DNA of 32,113 bases from an uncultured Pelagibacteraceae bacterium. GTDB lineage: Bacteria > Pseudomonadota > Alphaproteobacteria > Pelagibacterales > Pelagibacteraceae. Under the pieces are notes generated by a model. It had not been told where the DNA came from. It searched no databases and saw only the letters and a program-made list of their open reading frames with translations. The position numbers were made by a program, and so were the translations under genes. Shown here piece after piece: positions 1-7,200 of this stretch. The stretch is from assembly GCA_902547535.1 (NCBI GenBank), contig CACCOB010000003.1, positions 257,501-289,613 on the forward strand, given 5' to 3'. The first letter of the stretch is position 1. Each line of letters starts with the position of its first letter.

Positions 1-828
1 GGACTAATGTGTGATATGGATAAAATTTTAAAAATTGGAAAAAAATATAAATTGAAGATCTTAGAAGATTGTGCGCAGTGTTTTTTGGCTTATGACGATA
101 AAAAAAGAATATCCGGAACTGTTGGTGATGCAGGTAGTTGGAGTCTTGAAAGTTCTAAGCATATTTCTTCTAGCGAAGGAGGAGTATTAACTACAAATAA
201 TAAATCTCTTGCTTTAAAAATGAGAAAATTTGGCGGTTTAGGATTTACAAATATTACAGCCTTTTCAGGCAAAGTAAGAATAGACAAAAATAAATTTCAA
301 AATCCCAATTGGAAAAGACATAATGAGTTTGGATTTAATTATAGAATGTCAGAACTTTGTGCAGCGGTAGCGTTAGCACAAACAGAAAAACTTGAATATT
401 TTGTAAATAAACGAATTGAAAGTGGAAAAGAATTTCTTAAATTATTAAAAAAAAAGAATGAACTATTAATTCCTCAAAAAGTACCAAATAAATATATTCA
501 TTCATATTATACTTTTGCTGCATTATTTAATGGAAAGAAAAAAGGTATTTCATGGAGTGCGTTCAGAAAAAAATTTGTAAATTTTGGTGGAGATGGAATT
601 TATTCTGCATGGCAGACAGTAAATAATGAACCATGTTTTTATAATGCAAGAAAAAATGGTTTATATTCTGGCTCAATGAAAATTTCAAATTCCTATGGTT
701 GGGGTGAAACACCAGTAGCGATTAATCTTCAAAAAAATATAATGCAATTTACAACTAACCAAAAAAATAAAAAAGAGATTAAAAGGCAGATAATGGCACT
801 TAAGAAAACTATTGAGTTTTTTGAATAG
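1..828 (+). CDS. DegT/DnrJ/EryC1/StrS-family sugar aminotransferase, 5' end outside the window
   Basis: PLP-dependent aminotransferase expected to aminate a keto-sugar nucleotide. The frame is open from base 1, so the ATG at 7 is probably internal. Family members run about 370-430 residues; the N-terminal third with the SGT-type cofactor-binding segment is missing. Counting from the ATG at 7, the EDCAQ motif carries the pyridine-nitrogen Asp at D21, and the Schiff-base Lys is K51 in SLESSKHISSSEGG, followed by the usual GG turn. The RMSEL segment near residue 117 is also typical. It converges on the NeuB fusion, whose stop lies one base away, so it belongs to a different transcription unit that starts upstream. 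A role in nonulosonate or dideoxy-amino-sugar synthesis fits the context but is inferred; the substrate cannot be read from sequence. Confidence 0.85.
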   Translation, partial: GLMCDMDKILKIGKKYKLKILEDCAQCFLAYDDKKRISGTVGDAGSWSLESSKHISSSEGGVLTTNNKSLALKMRKFGGLGFTNITAFSGKVRIDKNKFQNPNWKRHNEFGFNYRMSELCAAVALAQTEKLEYFVNKRIESGKEFLKLLKKKNELLIPQKVPNKYIHSYYTFAALFNGKKKGISWSAFRKKFVNFGGDGIYSAWQTVNNEPCFYNARKNGLYSGSMKISNSYGWGETPVAINLQKNIMQFTTNQKNKKEIKRQIMALKKTIEFFE

Positions 829-829
829 T

Positions 830-2809
830 TTAACAATGTCCTTTAACAGAAATTTTTTTCATTATTTTCTCAATTTCATACATTGCAAATTTAAATCCCC
901 TACCATTATCAAGGTGCCCATTCCATATTTCTGGAACAAAATTAACATTTAAATTTTTTACCAATTCAAAAAACATTTTGAAATCAATCTCTCCTTTACC
1001 TATCTGGAGGCCTTCTTGATAGACTTTTGCTGCATCTGAAATATGCAAATATTCAATATTTGGGAGAATATCTTTTGTAAAATTTTTAAAATTTTTTCCA
1101 AGCATATTGGAAGATAATTTTGCGTGTGAAGTATCATAGCAAATATTAATTTCTGCCTCATTACAAAATTTTTTAATCTCTTTCGTATCTGTAAAAATAT
1201 GTTGGTAAAATTTCCCCCCATAATACCATGGATAGGGTGGCATATTTTCAAGAAGTAAATTATAATTCTTTGATTGTATTTTTTTTATATTTTTAAATAA
1301 ATTTTTATATTTTGTAATTTTATTTAAATTAAAATCAGACTTCTCCGAGTGCCCTCCTGGGTGTAGAATTACTTTAGGACCCTTTCTTTCATCATATATA
1401 AAATTATTTTTAATCTCGTCAACTAATTTTTTTAAATATTCGATCATTTCAAAACTATTATTTAAAATTTTCTTGTTATCTGAAGTAAAATCTACAAGTT
1501 GATCATTAAAATATTCTGGAGCATGAATTATTAACTCTGTATTATATTTTTTTTTTATAATTCTTGGATTAATTAATTCCCTCCAGGTCAAATGAATCTC
1601 GATCAAGTCAGCTTTATCATCAATAAATTGTTCATAATCACCTAATCTTCCAATTAATCCCCATTTTTTATTCATTGTATAAATTTTGTTTCTTTCAAAT
1701 TTTTTACCAGTATTTTTGTCAAAATCTTCTATTGAAACGTATTGGTTTTTATTTACTCCTTTAAATAATTTTCTATTTTTAAAATTATTAAATTCTAGTC
1801 CTGAAATTCCTTTTCCTGGAGAAACAAATTTCAAATCTTTTATATTAATTATTTTGTTTTCTTTAAATTTATTTTTATAAACAGCTGATTTTCCTAAAAT
1901 TTTTTTATTGAACTTTGAATTTAATGAGACAGATTTTTTAAATTTTCCAATTGCGCTTTTACCACTTATGAGTTTATATTTTTTTAAAAAACTATTTATG
2001 CTTAATAAATTTTTTCTTTGTTCATGAAAAATCAACTTTGATCTATCTATTAACTCCTTAAATTCATTTTTTGTTAATGATGAATTATGATCTGGTCCAT
2101 TTAACTTTTTGTTAAGAGTTATATGCCTTTCAATTACTTCTGATCCAAAATACATTGATATTAGAGAGGGAGTAAATCCTCTTTCATGACCAGAATATCC
2201 AATTTTATAGTTTGGAAATTTTTGAATTAAATTTTTTATGTATTTAAGATTTATTTCATCTTCATTAGGTGGGTAGGAGCTTACACAGTGAAAAATTGTT
2301 ACTGGAACGTTATAAATATTATATTTTATAAGATTTATTTTCATTAAATCTATCTCATTGTCATCTGCCATTCCAGTTGAGAGAAATAAGGGTTTTTTTA
2401 ATTTAAAAGCGTTAATAATTAATTGGATATTATCAAAATCAGGTGAACCAATTTTTATGGCATCTACCTCTTTCCTTTTACAAATTTTAAGACTTTTAAG
2501 ATCAAATGGTGTTACCATAACTTTGATTTTATTCTTCTTGGCATACTTAAAAAGATTTATGAAATTATCTTTTTTTAAATTAGTTTTTTTAATTTCATTA
2601 AAAATATATTGGTTTCCATTTTCTGAGTTAGTAGAGTCTTTTAAAAAGTCTGGATGATATATTTCTTTTATATTTCTAACTTGGAATTTGACATAATCAC
2701 AATTAATTTCTTTTGAATGTCTTATCAATTTTTTTGCAATACTTAATGAGCCGTTATGATTTATTCCTATTTCTGAAATAAACATCATTTGATTATTCTT
2801 ATTTTTCAT
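830..2809 (-). CDS. Fusion: NeuB-family nonulosonate synthase + SAF domain + xylose-isomerase-like TIM barrel
   Basis: A 659-residue protein with two catalytic modules. Residues 1-260 are a NeuB barrel, which condenses PEP with an amino-hexose to form a nonulosonate: EIGINHNG at 13-20, YVKFQ 39-43, TPFD 100-103, STGMA 144-148, the SGH His at 208 and the ERHIT His at 229 (the two Mn-ligand positions of NeuB), then GPDH 238-241. Residues about 305-358 form the SAF/antifreeze-like domain. Residues about 380-655 resemble the AP-endonuclease-2/xylose-isomerase family and keep apparent metal ligands: H429, H483, E521, D559 and H562 in YDTSHA, H589, E627. A stand-alone NeuB is about 340 residues. 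The start overlaps the upstream GMD-like gene by 11 bp, so both are probably co-transcribed. The C-terminal domain might isomerise or epimerise the sugar fed to NeuB; that is inference. Confidence 0.87.
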   Translation of the reverse strand: MKNKNNQMMFISEIGINHNGSLSIAKKLIRHSKEINCDYVKFQVRNIKEIYHPDFLKDSTNSENGNQYIFNEIKKTNLKKDNFINLFKYAKKNKIKVMVTPFDLKSLKICKRKEVDAIKIGSPDFDNIQLIINAFKLKKPLFLSTGMADDNEIDLMKINLIKYNIYNVPVTIFHCVSSYPPNEDEINLKYIKNLIQKFPNYKIGYSGHERGFTPSLISMYFGSEVIERHITLNKKLNGPDHNSSLTKNEFKELIDRSKLIFHEQRKNLLSINSFLKKYKLISGKSAIGKFKKSVSLNSKFNKKILGKSAVYKNKFKENKIINIKDLKFVSPGKGISGLEFNNFKNRKLFKGVNKNQYVSIEDFDKNTGKKFERNKIYTMNKKWGLIGRLGDYEQFIDDKADLIEIHLTWRELINPRIIKKKYNTELIIHAPEYFNDQLVDFTSDNKKILNNSFEMIEYLKKLVDEIKNNFIYDERKGPKVILHPGGHSEKSDFNLNKITKYKNLFKNIKKIQSKNYNLLLENMPPYPWYYGGKFYQHIFTDTKEIKKFCNEAEINICYDTSHAKLSSNMLGKNFKNFTKDILPNIEYLHISDAAKVYQEGLQIGKGEIDFKMFFELVKNLNVNFVPEIWNGHLDNGRGFKFAMYEIEKIMKKISVKGHC

Positions 2810-3701
2810 TAACTAATTTATCTATAAATTTATCTTTAATATATTTTGGTTTCCATTTTGTTAATCGCTTTAATTTTGATGTATTTCCAATTTTAATATC
2901 AAATTTTTGTGTATTTCCTCTGAAAAAAATTTTCTTTTTACTTATGTTGAACCTCTCAAAAATTTTTTCAGCTAAATTTCTTACACTATAAATATTTCCA
3001 CCTGAAATTATAAAATCATGAGGTTTGTTCAATTTCATAATTTTATAAATTGCATCTACAGTATCCTCAGCATGTGCAAAATCTCTCACTGGATTAGGAG
3101 TCTGAAGTATTAATTTATTCTTTAATCCCTTTTTAATTTCTCTTGCTCTTGTAATAATTGTTGAACTAAGAAATTTTTGGCTTTTTTTGGCTGACTCGTG
3201 ATTAAATAAAATTCCATTTACTAAAAATAAATCATATTTTTTTCTGAAAACATTCAATGTTAGATGTGCACTTAATTTAAAGCAACCATATGGATTGTTA
3301 GGTAAAAATGAACTTTTTTCCGTTATTTTTTTTTTTGAACTTCCAAATATTTCTGAGGTAGAAGCATGGAAATATTTTATTTTTTTATCTGTTTTAATTA
3401 TTGCATTTATAAAATTTAAATTAATTCTAGTAATAGAGTCTTGCTTTTTTAAAGGATTATTCCATGATGTTTTTGGATTACTTTCCCCAGCAAAATTAAA
3501 AATAATAAATGGTTTAAATTTTTTTAAAACTTTAACTAAATTCTTTTCATTATAATTTGTTTTTAAAATTAAATCAGCCAATCCAGGATCTCTCTTTTTT
3601 CTTGATAAACCAATAATTCTATAACCTTTTACTCTTAATTTTTTTGTAAGAAAATAGCCATCTTGTCCGCTAATCCCAGCAATTAAAATTGTTTTTAGCA
3701 T
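2799..3701 (-). CDS. GDP-mannose 4,6-dehydratase-like SDR enzyme
   Basis: Extended short-chain dehydrogenase acting on a nucleotide sugar. The nucleotide-binding loop GISGQDG at 9-15 is the form typical of GMD. STSEIFG at 114-120 gives the catalytic Thr/Ser-Glu region, YGCFK gives Y138/K142, and the segment around 166-190 resembles the GMD substrate loop. At 300 residues it is shorter than typical GMD (about 340-370). A GDP-sugar dehydratase next to a NeuB gene resembles the GDP-GlcNAc start of the Campylobacter legionaminate pathway (LegB), so GDP-mannose need not be the substrate. First gene of a two-gene unit with the NeuB fusion (11 bp overlap); a sigma70-like promoter lies just upstream. 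Family call is firm, substrate is open. Confidence 0.82.
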   Translation of the reverse strand: MLKTILIAGISGQDGYFLTKKLRVKGYRIIGLSRKKRDPGLADLILKTNYNEKNLVKVLKKFKPFIIFNFAGESNPKTSWNNPLKKQDSITRINLNFINAIIKTDKKIKYFHASTSEIFGSSKKKITEKSSFLPNNPYGCFKLSAHLTLNVFRKKYDLFLVNGILFNHESAKKSQKFLSSTIITRAREIKKGLKNKLILQTPNPVRDFAHAEDTVDAIYKIMKLNKPHDFIISGGNIYSVRNLAEKIFERFNISKKKIFFRGNTQKFDIKIGNTSKLKRLTKWKPKYIKDKFIDKLVNEK

Positions 3702-3720
3702 AATATAAAAGCGTAACTTT

Positions 3721-3750
3721 ATTATAAGAATAATTTTTAATAAAACTTAA
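3721..3750 (-). promoter_or_regulatory. Candidate sigma70 promoter for the dehydratase/NeuB-fusion unit
   Basis: Read on the minus strand, a perfect TATAAT lies at 3726-3721 with TTAAGT at 3750-3745, 18 bp apart. The predicted transcript would begin about 12 nt before the ATG at 3701. The -35 match is only moderate and the surrounding DNA is AT-rich, so chance matches are expected. Confidence 0.42.
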
Positions 3751-3810
3751 CATTATTATTAAAGTTTATCATTAAATATCACATTAAATGTAAATATTTT
3801 AATTAAAAAA

Positions 3811-3829
3811 TTTAATTTTGAAAATTAAA
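3811..3829 (-). terminator. Weak candidate intrinsic terminator
   Basis: A 19-bp palindrome with 9-base arms around one central base (a realistic stem would be about 7 bp) is followed on the minus strand by a run of six T. It lies about 180 bp beyond the acetyltransferase stop and before the next promoter. The stem is entirely A-T, so hairpin stability is doubtful. Confidence 0.22.
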
Positions 3830-4010
3830 GAAATCGTACAGGATTATGATCATAAACTTTAAAATATCATCTTAATATTTATTTATAAAAGCTATTTGGT
3901 TTTTTATGTGTGATTAAATTTTTTTAGGCCATTTTACACTTTAGGCAGTCGAAAATAAAATTTTAAAAAATAAATAATTTAATTAAATTTTAAATTTAAA
4001 TAATAAATCT

Positions 4011-4490
4011 TTAAAAACGATAATTTTTATTAGCGTTATTAATCAAATTTAGATTTTTCTCATTGATCTCACCAATAATTCTACATGGATTTCCTTCAAT
4101 TATAGAGTTTTTTGGGATAGTTTTTTCAATTACTGATCCAGCCTTAATGAAACAATTTTCTTCTATAATAACCCCGGGCAATATTATGCTGTTAGGACCA
4201 ATGAAAGACCCACTTTTAATTGTAATATTTTTTTTATATTTGTTAATTTTGTAGTTTTTAATTCCTTCACTAGGATCGAAGTGGGTCACTAAAGTTACTC
4301 CAAAACTTATGCAAACATTCCCTAAAATAGTAATATTTTCAGGAAACTGAGTATCAAAATTACATTTATTACCAATCCAGATTTTACCTGGACCCAATTT
4401 AATTCCCGCTATTTTATAAAAAAAAAAATTTAAGGGTGGTGGGCAGCAGTTTCCAATATAAACAAAAAATCTTTTAATTAATTTAATCAT
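4011..4490 (-). CDS. Hexapeptide-repeat (left-handed beta-helix) O-acetyltransferase
   Basis: A 159-residue acyl-CoA-dependent transferase of the WcaF/maltose-acetyltransferase type. The central and C-terminal parts show imperfect hexapeptide repeats (ITILGN, ITIKSG, SFIGPNSIILPGVIIEEN, CFIKAGSV). The likely catalytic His is H70 in VTHFDPS, and the C-terminal EGNPCRIIG signature is characteristic of this group. The N-terminal 25 residues are hydrophobic/basic and may sit on the membrane, as in WcaF relatives. Flanked by surface-glycan genes, it probably acetylates a sugar in the polymer or its precursor. Gaps of 309 bp downstream and about 90 bp upstream suggest its own transcript. The acceptor is unknown. 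Confidence 0.85.
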   Translation of the reverse strand: MIKLIKRFFVYIGNCCPPPLNFFFYKIAGIKLGPGKIWIGNKCNFDTQFPENITILGNVCISFGVTLVTHFDPSEGIKNYKINKYKKNITIKSGSFIGPNSIILPGVIIEENCFIKAGSVIEKTIPKNSIIEGNPCRIIGEINEKNLNLINNANKNYRF

Positions 4491-4515
4491 TACAATTTAT
4501 TACTTAGAATATTTA

Positions 4516-4544
4516 TATATAATATTTACATATATTTAAATCAA
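4516..4544 (-). promoter_or_regulatory. Candidate promoter of the acetyltransferase gene
   Basis: On the minus strand TTGATT (4544-4539) and TATATA (4521-4516) are 17 bp apart. The predicted start is about 19 nt before the ATG at 4490. There is no clear Shine-Dalgarno sequence in the leader. Confidence 0.33.
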
Positions 4545-4582
4545 ATTTAAGATAATTAAGATATAATGACTATTATAATTTC

Positions 4583-5317
4583 TTAACCAAATATTAAAAA
4601 TAAACATGAAATTATAACTAATAAATTAATAATTAATTTAAACTTTTTTTGATCTATGTATTTGAATATAAAGTTACCAATTATTACTCCTGATAAAATT
4701 ATTATTAACAAATTATAATTTAAGTATTCATAGAAATTATAAACTTTAAATATATAAATTGTAAATAAGTACTGAAATAGAGCTAAAAACAAATAGAATA
4801 TTGTTATATTAACTCTTGAAGTGTTTTTAGTTTTTATGTTTGAAAAAAATAAAGACAGCAAGGTGCCCCCAGAATTAGTGAAACCGTGAGTAGTGCCAAT
4901 TAAAATTAAAAATATTTTTTCAATTTTTTTACTAAGCATATTTTTTCTATAAAATTTAAAAATAAAAAAGGAAAATAATATTACAAATGAAACAACATAA
5001 TCAAAATTTATTAAAGAATGAAATTCTTTTAAAATTATGACACCAATTAAAATCGCTGGAAGACAGTATAAAAAAAATTTAATGGCAATATTATATTTTG
5101 TAATATCTTTCAGTTTATTTTTAAAAAATCTAAAAAAAATTAAATTTATCAAACTACATGTAATTGATATAGGTAATAAAATTAAAATTACTTCAGTAAT
5201 TTCATAATCGAGGTATAAGTAAAATGGAGTTCCTATGACTAGAATTCCCACGCCAATTACCGACTGAATTATAACTAAAAATAGAGTAATTAAACTTATT
5301 TCAAATCCACTTAGCAT
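4583..5317 (-). CDS. TauE/SafE-family membrane protein (putative anion/sulfite exporter)
   Basis: A very hydrophobic protein of about 244 residues with some eight predicted membrane segments, matching the usual length and two-fold repeat of TauE/SafE (DUF81). A Gly-rich opening (SVIGVGILVIGTPF) and a second GTTHGFTNSGGT repeat near the middle are the family hallmarks. A TTG three bases upstream (5320) is in frame; the ATG at 5317 is preferred because a TATACT -10 box ends only 7 bases before it. The family exports sulfite, sulfoacetate or related organosulfur anions in characterised cases. The nearby APS kinase and sulfotransferase genes make a sulfur link tempting but unproven. It stands alone, divergent from the oxygenase gene. 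Confidence 0.82.
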   Translation of the reverse strand: MLSGFEISLITLFLVIIQSVIGVGILVIGTPFYLYLDYEITEVILILLPISITCSLINLIFFRFFKNKLKDITKYNIAIKFFLYCLPAILIGVIILKEFHSLINFDYVVSFVILFSFFIFKFYRKNMLSKKIEKIFLILIGTTHGFTNSGGTLLSLFFSNIKTKNTSRVNITIFYLFLALFQYLFTIYIFKVYNFYEYLNYNLLIIILSGVIIGNFIFKYIDQKKFKLIINLLVIISCLFLIFG

Positions 5318-5324
5318 CAATGAC

Positions 5325-5330
5325 AGTATA
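5325..5330 (-). promoter_or_regulatory. Candidate -10 box placing transcription start at the TauE start codon
   Basis: TATACT on the minus strand ends 7 bases before the ATG at 5317, so transcription would begin at or next to the start codon, giving a leaderless mRNA. No Shine-Dalgarno sequence is present. No convincing -35 was found. Confidence 0.35.
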
Positions 5331-5434
5331 TACTTAAGATATTAACTTTTTTATGTAAAAGATTTATATTTTAATCTTAAACAAAATGGAATTATATATT
5401 AAAACATCTTAATAACTTCAATTAAAATAAATAA

Positions 5435-6196
5435 ATGGTAAAAAAAATATTTTTTTATAATGAAATAGAAAAGATTGATAAACAAAAGGTCTTAAAAAGT
5501 TTAAATACTCATCACTTTGTTATTTTAAGGGGTTTATTTAAAAAAAACCAAGTTATTAAAGTTTTAAACAATTTAAAAAAAAAAACTAAATTTCAAAATG
5601 ATAATATACGAAAAAAAAATCAATATGATCTAATTAAATCAAACTATCAAAGACTAATGTTTGGAATGTCAGGTGGTGTAAGGGGATTACTAAATACAAA
5701 TTCAAGATTTATAAGAACTTTTTACAACCCATTATGGTGTGAAGATATATATAAAGCTAACAAAATTTTTATAAAATTAACAATGCTGCAAAATTATTTT
5801 TATAATCTTGATAGATATTATGGAATAAAAGAAAAAAAAACAAAACATGGATTATTTGTAGCCTCAAGGTTTCAACATTATCCTGCAGGTGGAGGATTTT
5901 TATCTCCCCATAAAGATATTGCAGCTATTAAAACTGCAAAAAAACTAAAAATAAATTTATTTTATAATTTTTTATTGTTGATGACAAAAAAAGGTAAAGA
6001 TTATAAAGAGGGAGGAGGATTTATTGTCAAAAATAAAAAAGTTTTTAATTATGAGAATATTTGTGAATATGGTGATGTAGTGATTTATAATTCAAAAACT
6101 GTTCATGGAGTAGAAGATATAGATTCTTCAAAATATCCAGATGTGAAAACTAAAAATGGACGTTATGTTGCTTTAACAACACTTTTTAAATGGTAA
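5435..6196 (+). CDS. Fe(II)/2-oxoglutarate-dependent oxygenase-like protein
   Basis: A 253-residue protein with the double-stranded beta-helix iron triad: H159-K-D161 (HxD) after a PAGGGFLSPHKD segment, H224 in VHGVED, and R243 as the candidate 2-oxoglutarate-binding Arg. These would hydroxylate or oxidise a substrate using O2 and 2-oxoglutarate. The GGGF motif around 191-194 sits between the two metal-ligand regions. The 3' end overlaps the pyruvate-kinase-like gene by 7 bp (shared ATGGTAA), so the two are translationally coupled and probably functionally paired. The target could be a sugar or a small metabolite; nothing in the sequence decides this. Confidence 0.72.
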   Translation: MVKKIFFYNEIEKIDKQKVLKSLNTHHFVILRGLFKKNQVIKVLNNLKKKTKFQNDNIRKKNQYDLIKSNYQRLMFGMSGGVRGLLNTNSRFIRTFYNPLWCEDIYKANKIFIKLTMLQNYFYNLDRYYGIKEKKTKHGLFVASRFQHYPAGGGFLSPHKDIAAIKTAKKLKINLFYNFLLLMTKKGKDYKEGGGFIVKNKKVFNYENICEYGDVVIYNSKTVHGVEDIDSSKYPDVKTKNGRYVALTTLFKW

Positions 6197-7200
6197 AAAA
6201 GATACAAATAATAGCCACCTTAGGTCCCTCGAGTTTAAATGAGAAAATACTGGAAAATTTAAAAAAAGACGTAAGTCTTTTTAGACTAAACATGTCACAT
6301 TTGAGTTTAGATAGTTTAGAAGAAAATTTAAAATTTTTAAAAAAAAATAAAGTAAAAAATATTTGTATAGATACTGAAGGAGCTCAAATTAGAACATCAA
6401 ATTGTAAAAAAAAAATATTAAAAAAAAACTCAATTATTTTTTTAACTGACAAAAATATAAGAAAAAATAATTATATTCAACTATATCCTAACTTATCTGT
6501 TTCAAAAGTAAGATTGAAATCGACAGTCAAAATCGGTTTTGAAGGTTTAGAATTGAGAGTTTTAAAAAAATTTAAAAGTAATTTAAGATGTATTGTTATA
6601 AATGAAGGTGTATTAGAAAAAAATAAAGGTGTTCATTTTCAGTCAGATATTATTTTAAATCCATTAACAAATAAAGATTTAGGTGCAATAGAAATTGCAA
6701 AAAAATATAAAATTAAGACATATGCCTTATCTTTTGTTAATTCAAGTGATGATGTTAGATCACTTAGAAAATTATTAACAAAAAGTTGTAAAATAATATC
6801 AAAAATAGAGACAAAAAAAGGTTTTTTAAATAGAAGGTTAATTTCTAAAGTTTCTGACGCAATATTAATTGATAGAGGTGATTTATCAAGATACATAAGT
6901 ATTTCAGAAATCCCTCTTGCCCAAAGAATAATTATAAAAGACTCTAAATCTTTAAATAAAAAAGTTTTTGTTGCAACTAACTTACTTGAAACGATGATTG
7001 TGTCAAATTCTCCAACTAGAGCTGAAAGTAATGACGTTTTCTCTACTTTAGAAAGTGGATGCGCAGGACTTGTGTTAGCAGCTGAGACAGCAATTGGCAA
7101 ATATCCTGAGGAGTGTATTTCATTTTTAAAAAATTGTTTAAAGACTTTTAATAAAAAAAAAAATTATATAAATAATAATAAGTTATTTTTCCAAAATTGA
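6190..7200 (+). CDS. Short pyruvate-kinase-like protein lacking the C-terminal domain
   Basis: 336 residues against about 470-500 for housekeeping pyruvate kinase. The catalytic A/B core is recognisable: R32 and N34/S36 in RLNMSH, D61-T62 in IDTEGAQIR, K205 and E207 in SKIET, D231 in DRGDLS, T263 in VATNLLETM, then SPTRAES (274-280) and AAETAIGKYPEE (297-308). These cover the phosphate, Mg2+/K+ and PEP-binding positions known from pyruvate kinase. The protein stops where the regulatory C domain normally begins. Consensus changes include TKGPEIR to TEGAQIR and ARGDLG to DRGDLS. It overlaps the oxygenase gene upstream (7 bp) and the sulfotransferase gene tail-to-tail (18 bp). It probably handles PEP/pyruvate or a related acid for glycan synthesis; true pyruvate kinase activity is uncertain. 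Confidence 0.83.
   Translation: MVKKIQIIATLGPSSLNEKILENLKKDVSLFRLNMSHLSLDSLEENLKFLKKNKVKNICIDTEGAQIRTSNCKKKILKKNSIIFLTDKNIRKNNYIQLYPNLSVSKVRLKSTVKIGFEGLELRVLKKFKSNLRCIVINEGVLEKNKGVHFQSDIILNPLTNKDLGAIEIAKKYKIKTYALSFVNSSDDVRSLRKLLTKSCKIISKIETKKGFLNRRLISKVSDAILIDRGDLSRYISISEIPLAQRIIIKDSKSLNKKVFVATNLLETMIVSNSPTRAESNDVFSTLESGCAGLVLAAETAIGKYPEECISFLKNCLKTFNKKKNYINNNKLFFQN

Larger units (their letters stand above)
3702..4010. other. 309-bp intergenic region without a recognisable gene
   Basis: Lies between the start of the GMD-like gene and the stop of the acetyltransferase, both on the minus strand. All frames are broken by frequent stops and no remnant of a known protein was recognised. It holds the promoter at 3721-3750 and an AT-only palindrome at 3811-3829. 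The rest is low-complexity A/T sequence apart from a slightly richer patch around 3928-3950. Confidence 0.6.

Noticed and set aside
1000..1251. 83-codon minus-strand frame
   Set aside because: An out-of-frame shadow of the TIM-barrel half of the NeuB fusion on the same strand.
3928..3950. Richer patch with GGCC and TAGGC as a possible hairpin or operator
   Set aside because: Only three complementary bases pair; no stable stem or symmetry was found.
6639..7100. 153-codon open frame on the minus strand
   Set aside because: It is fully antisense to the pyruvate-kinase-like gene, whose motifs are unmistakable; no family resemblance in the antisense product.
6190..7200. Housekeeping pyruvate kinase
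   Set aside because: Too short by about 150 residues, with changed consensus motifs and an island context, although activity cannot be excluded.
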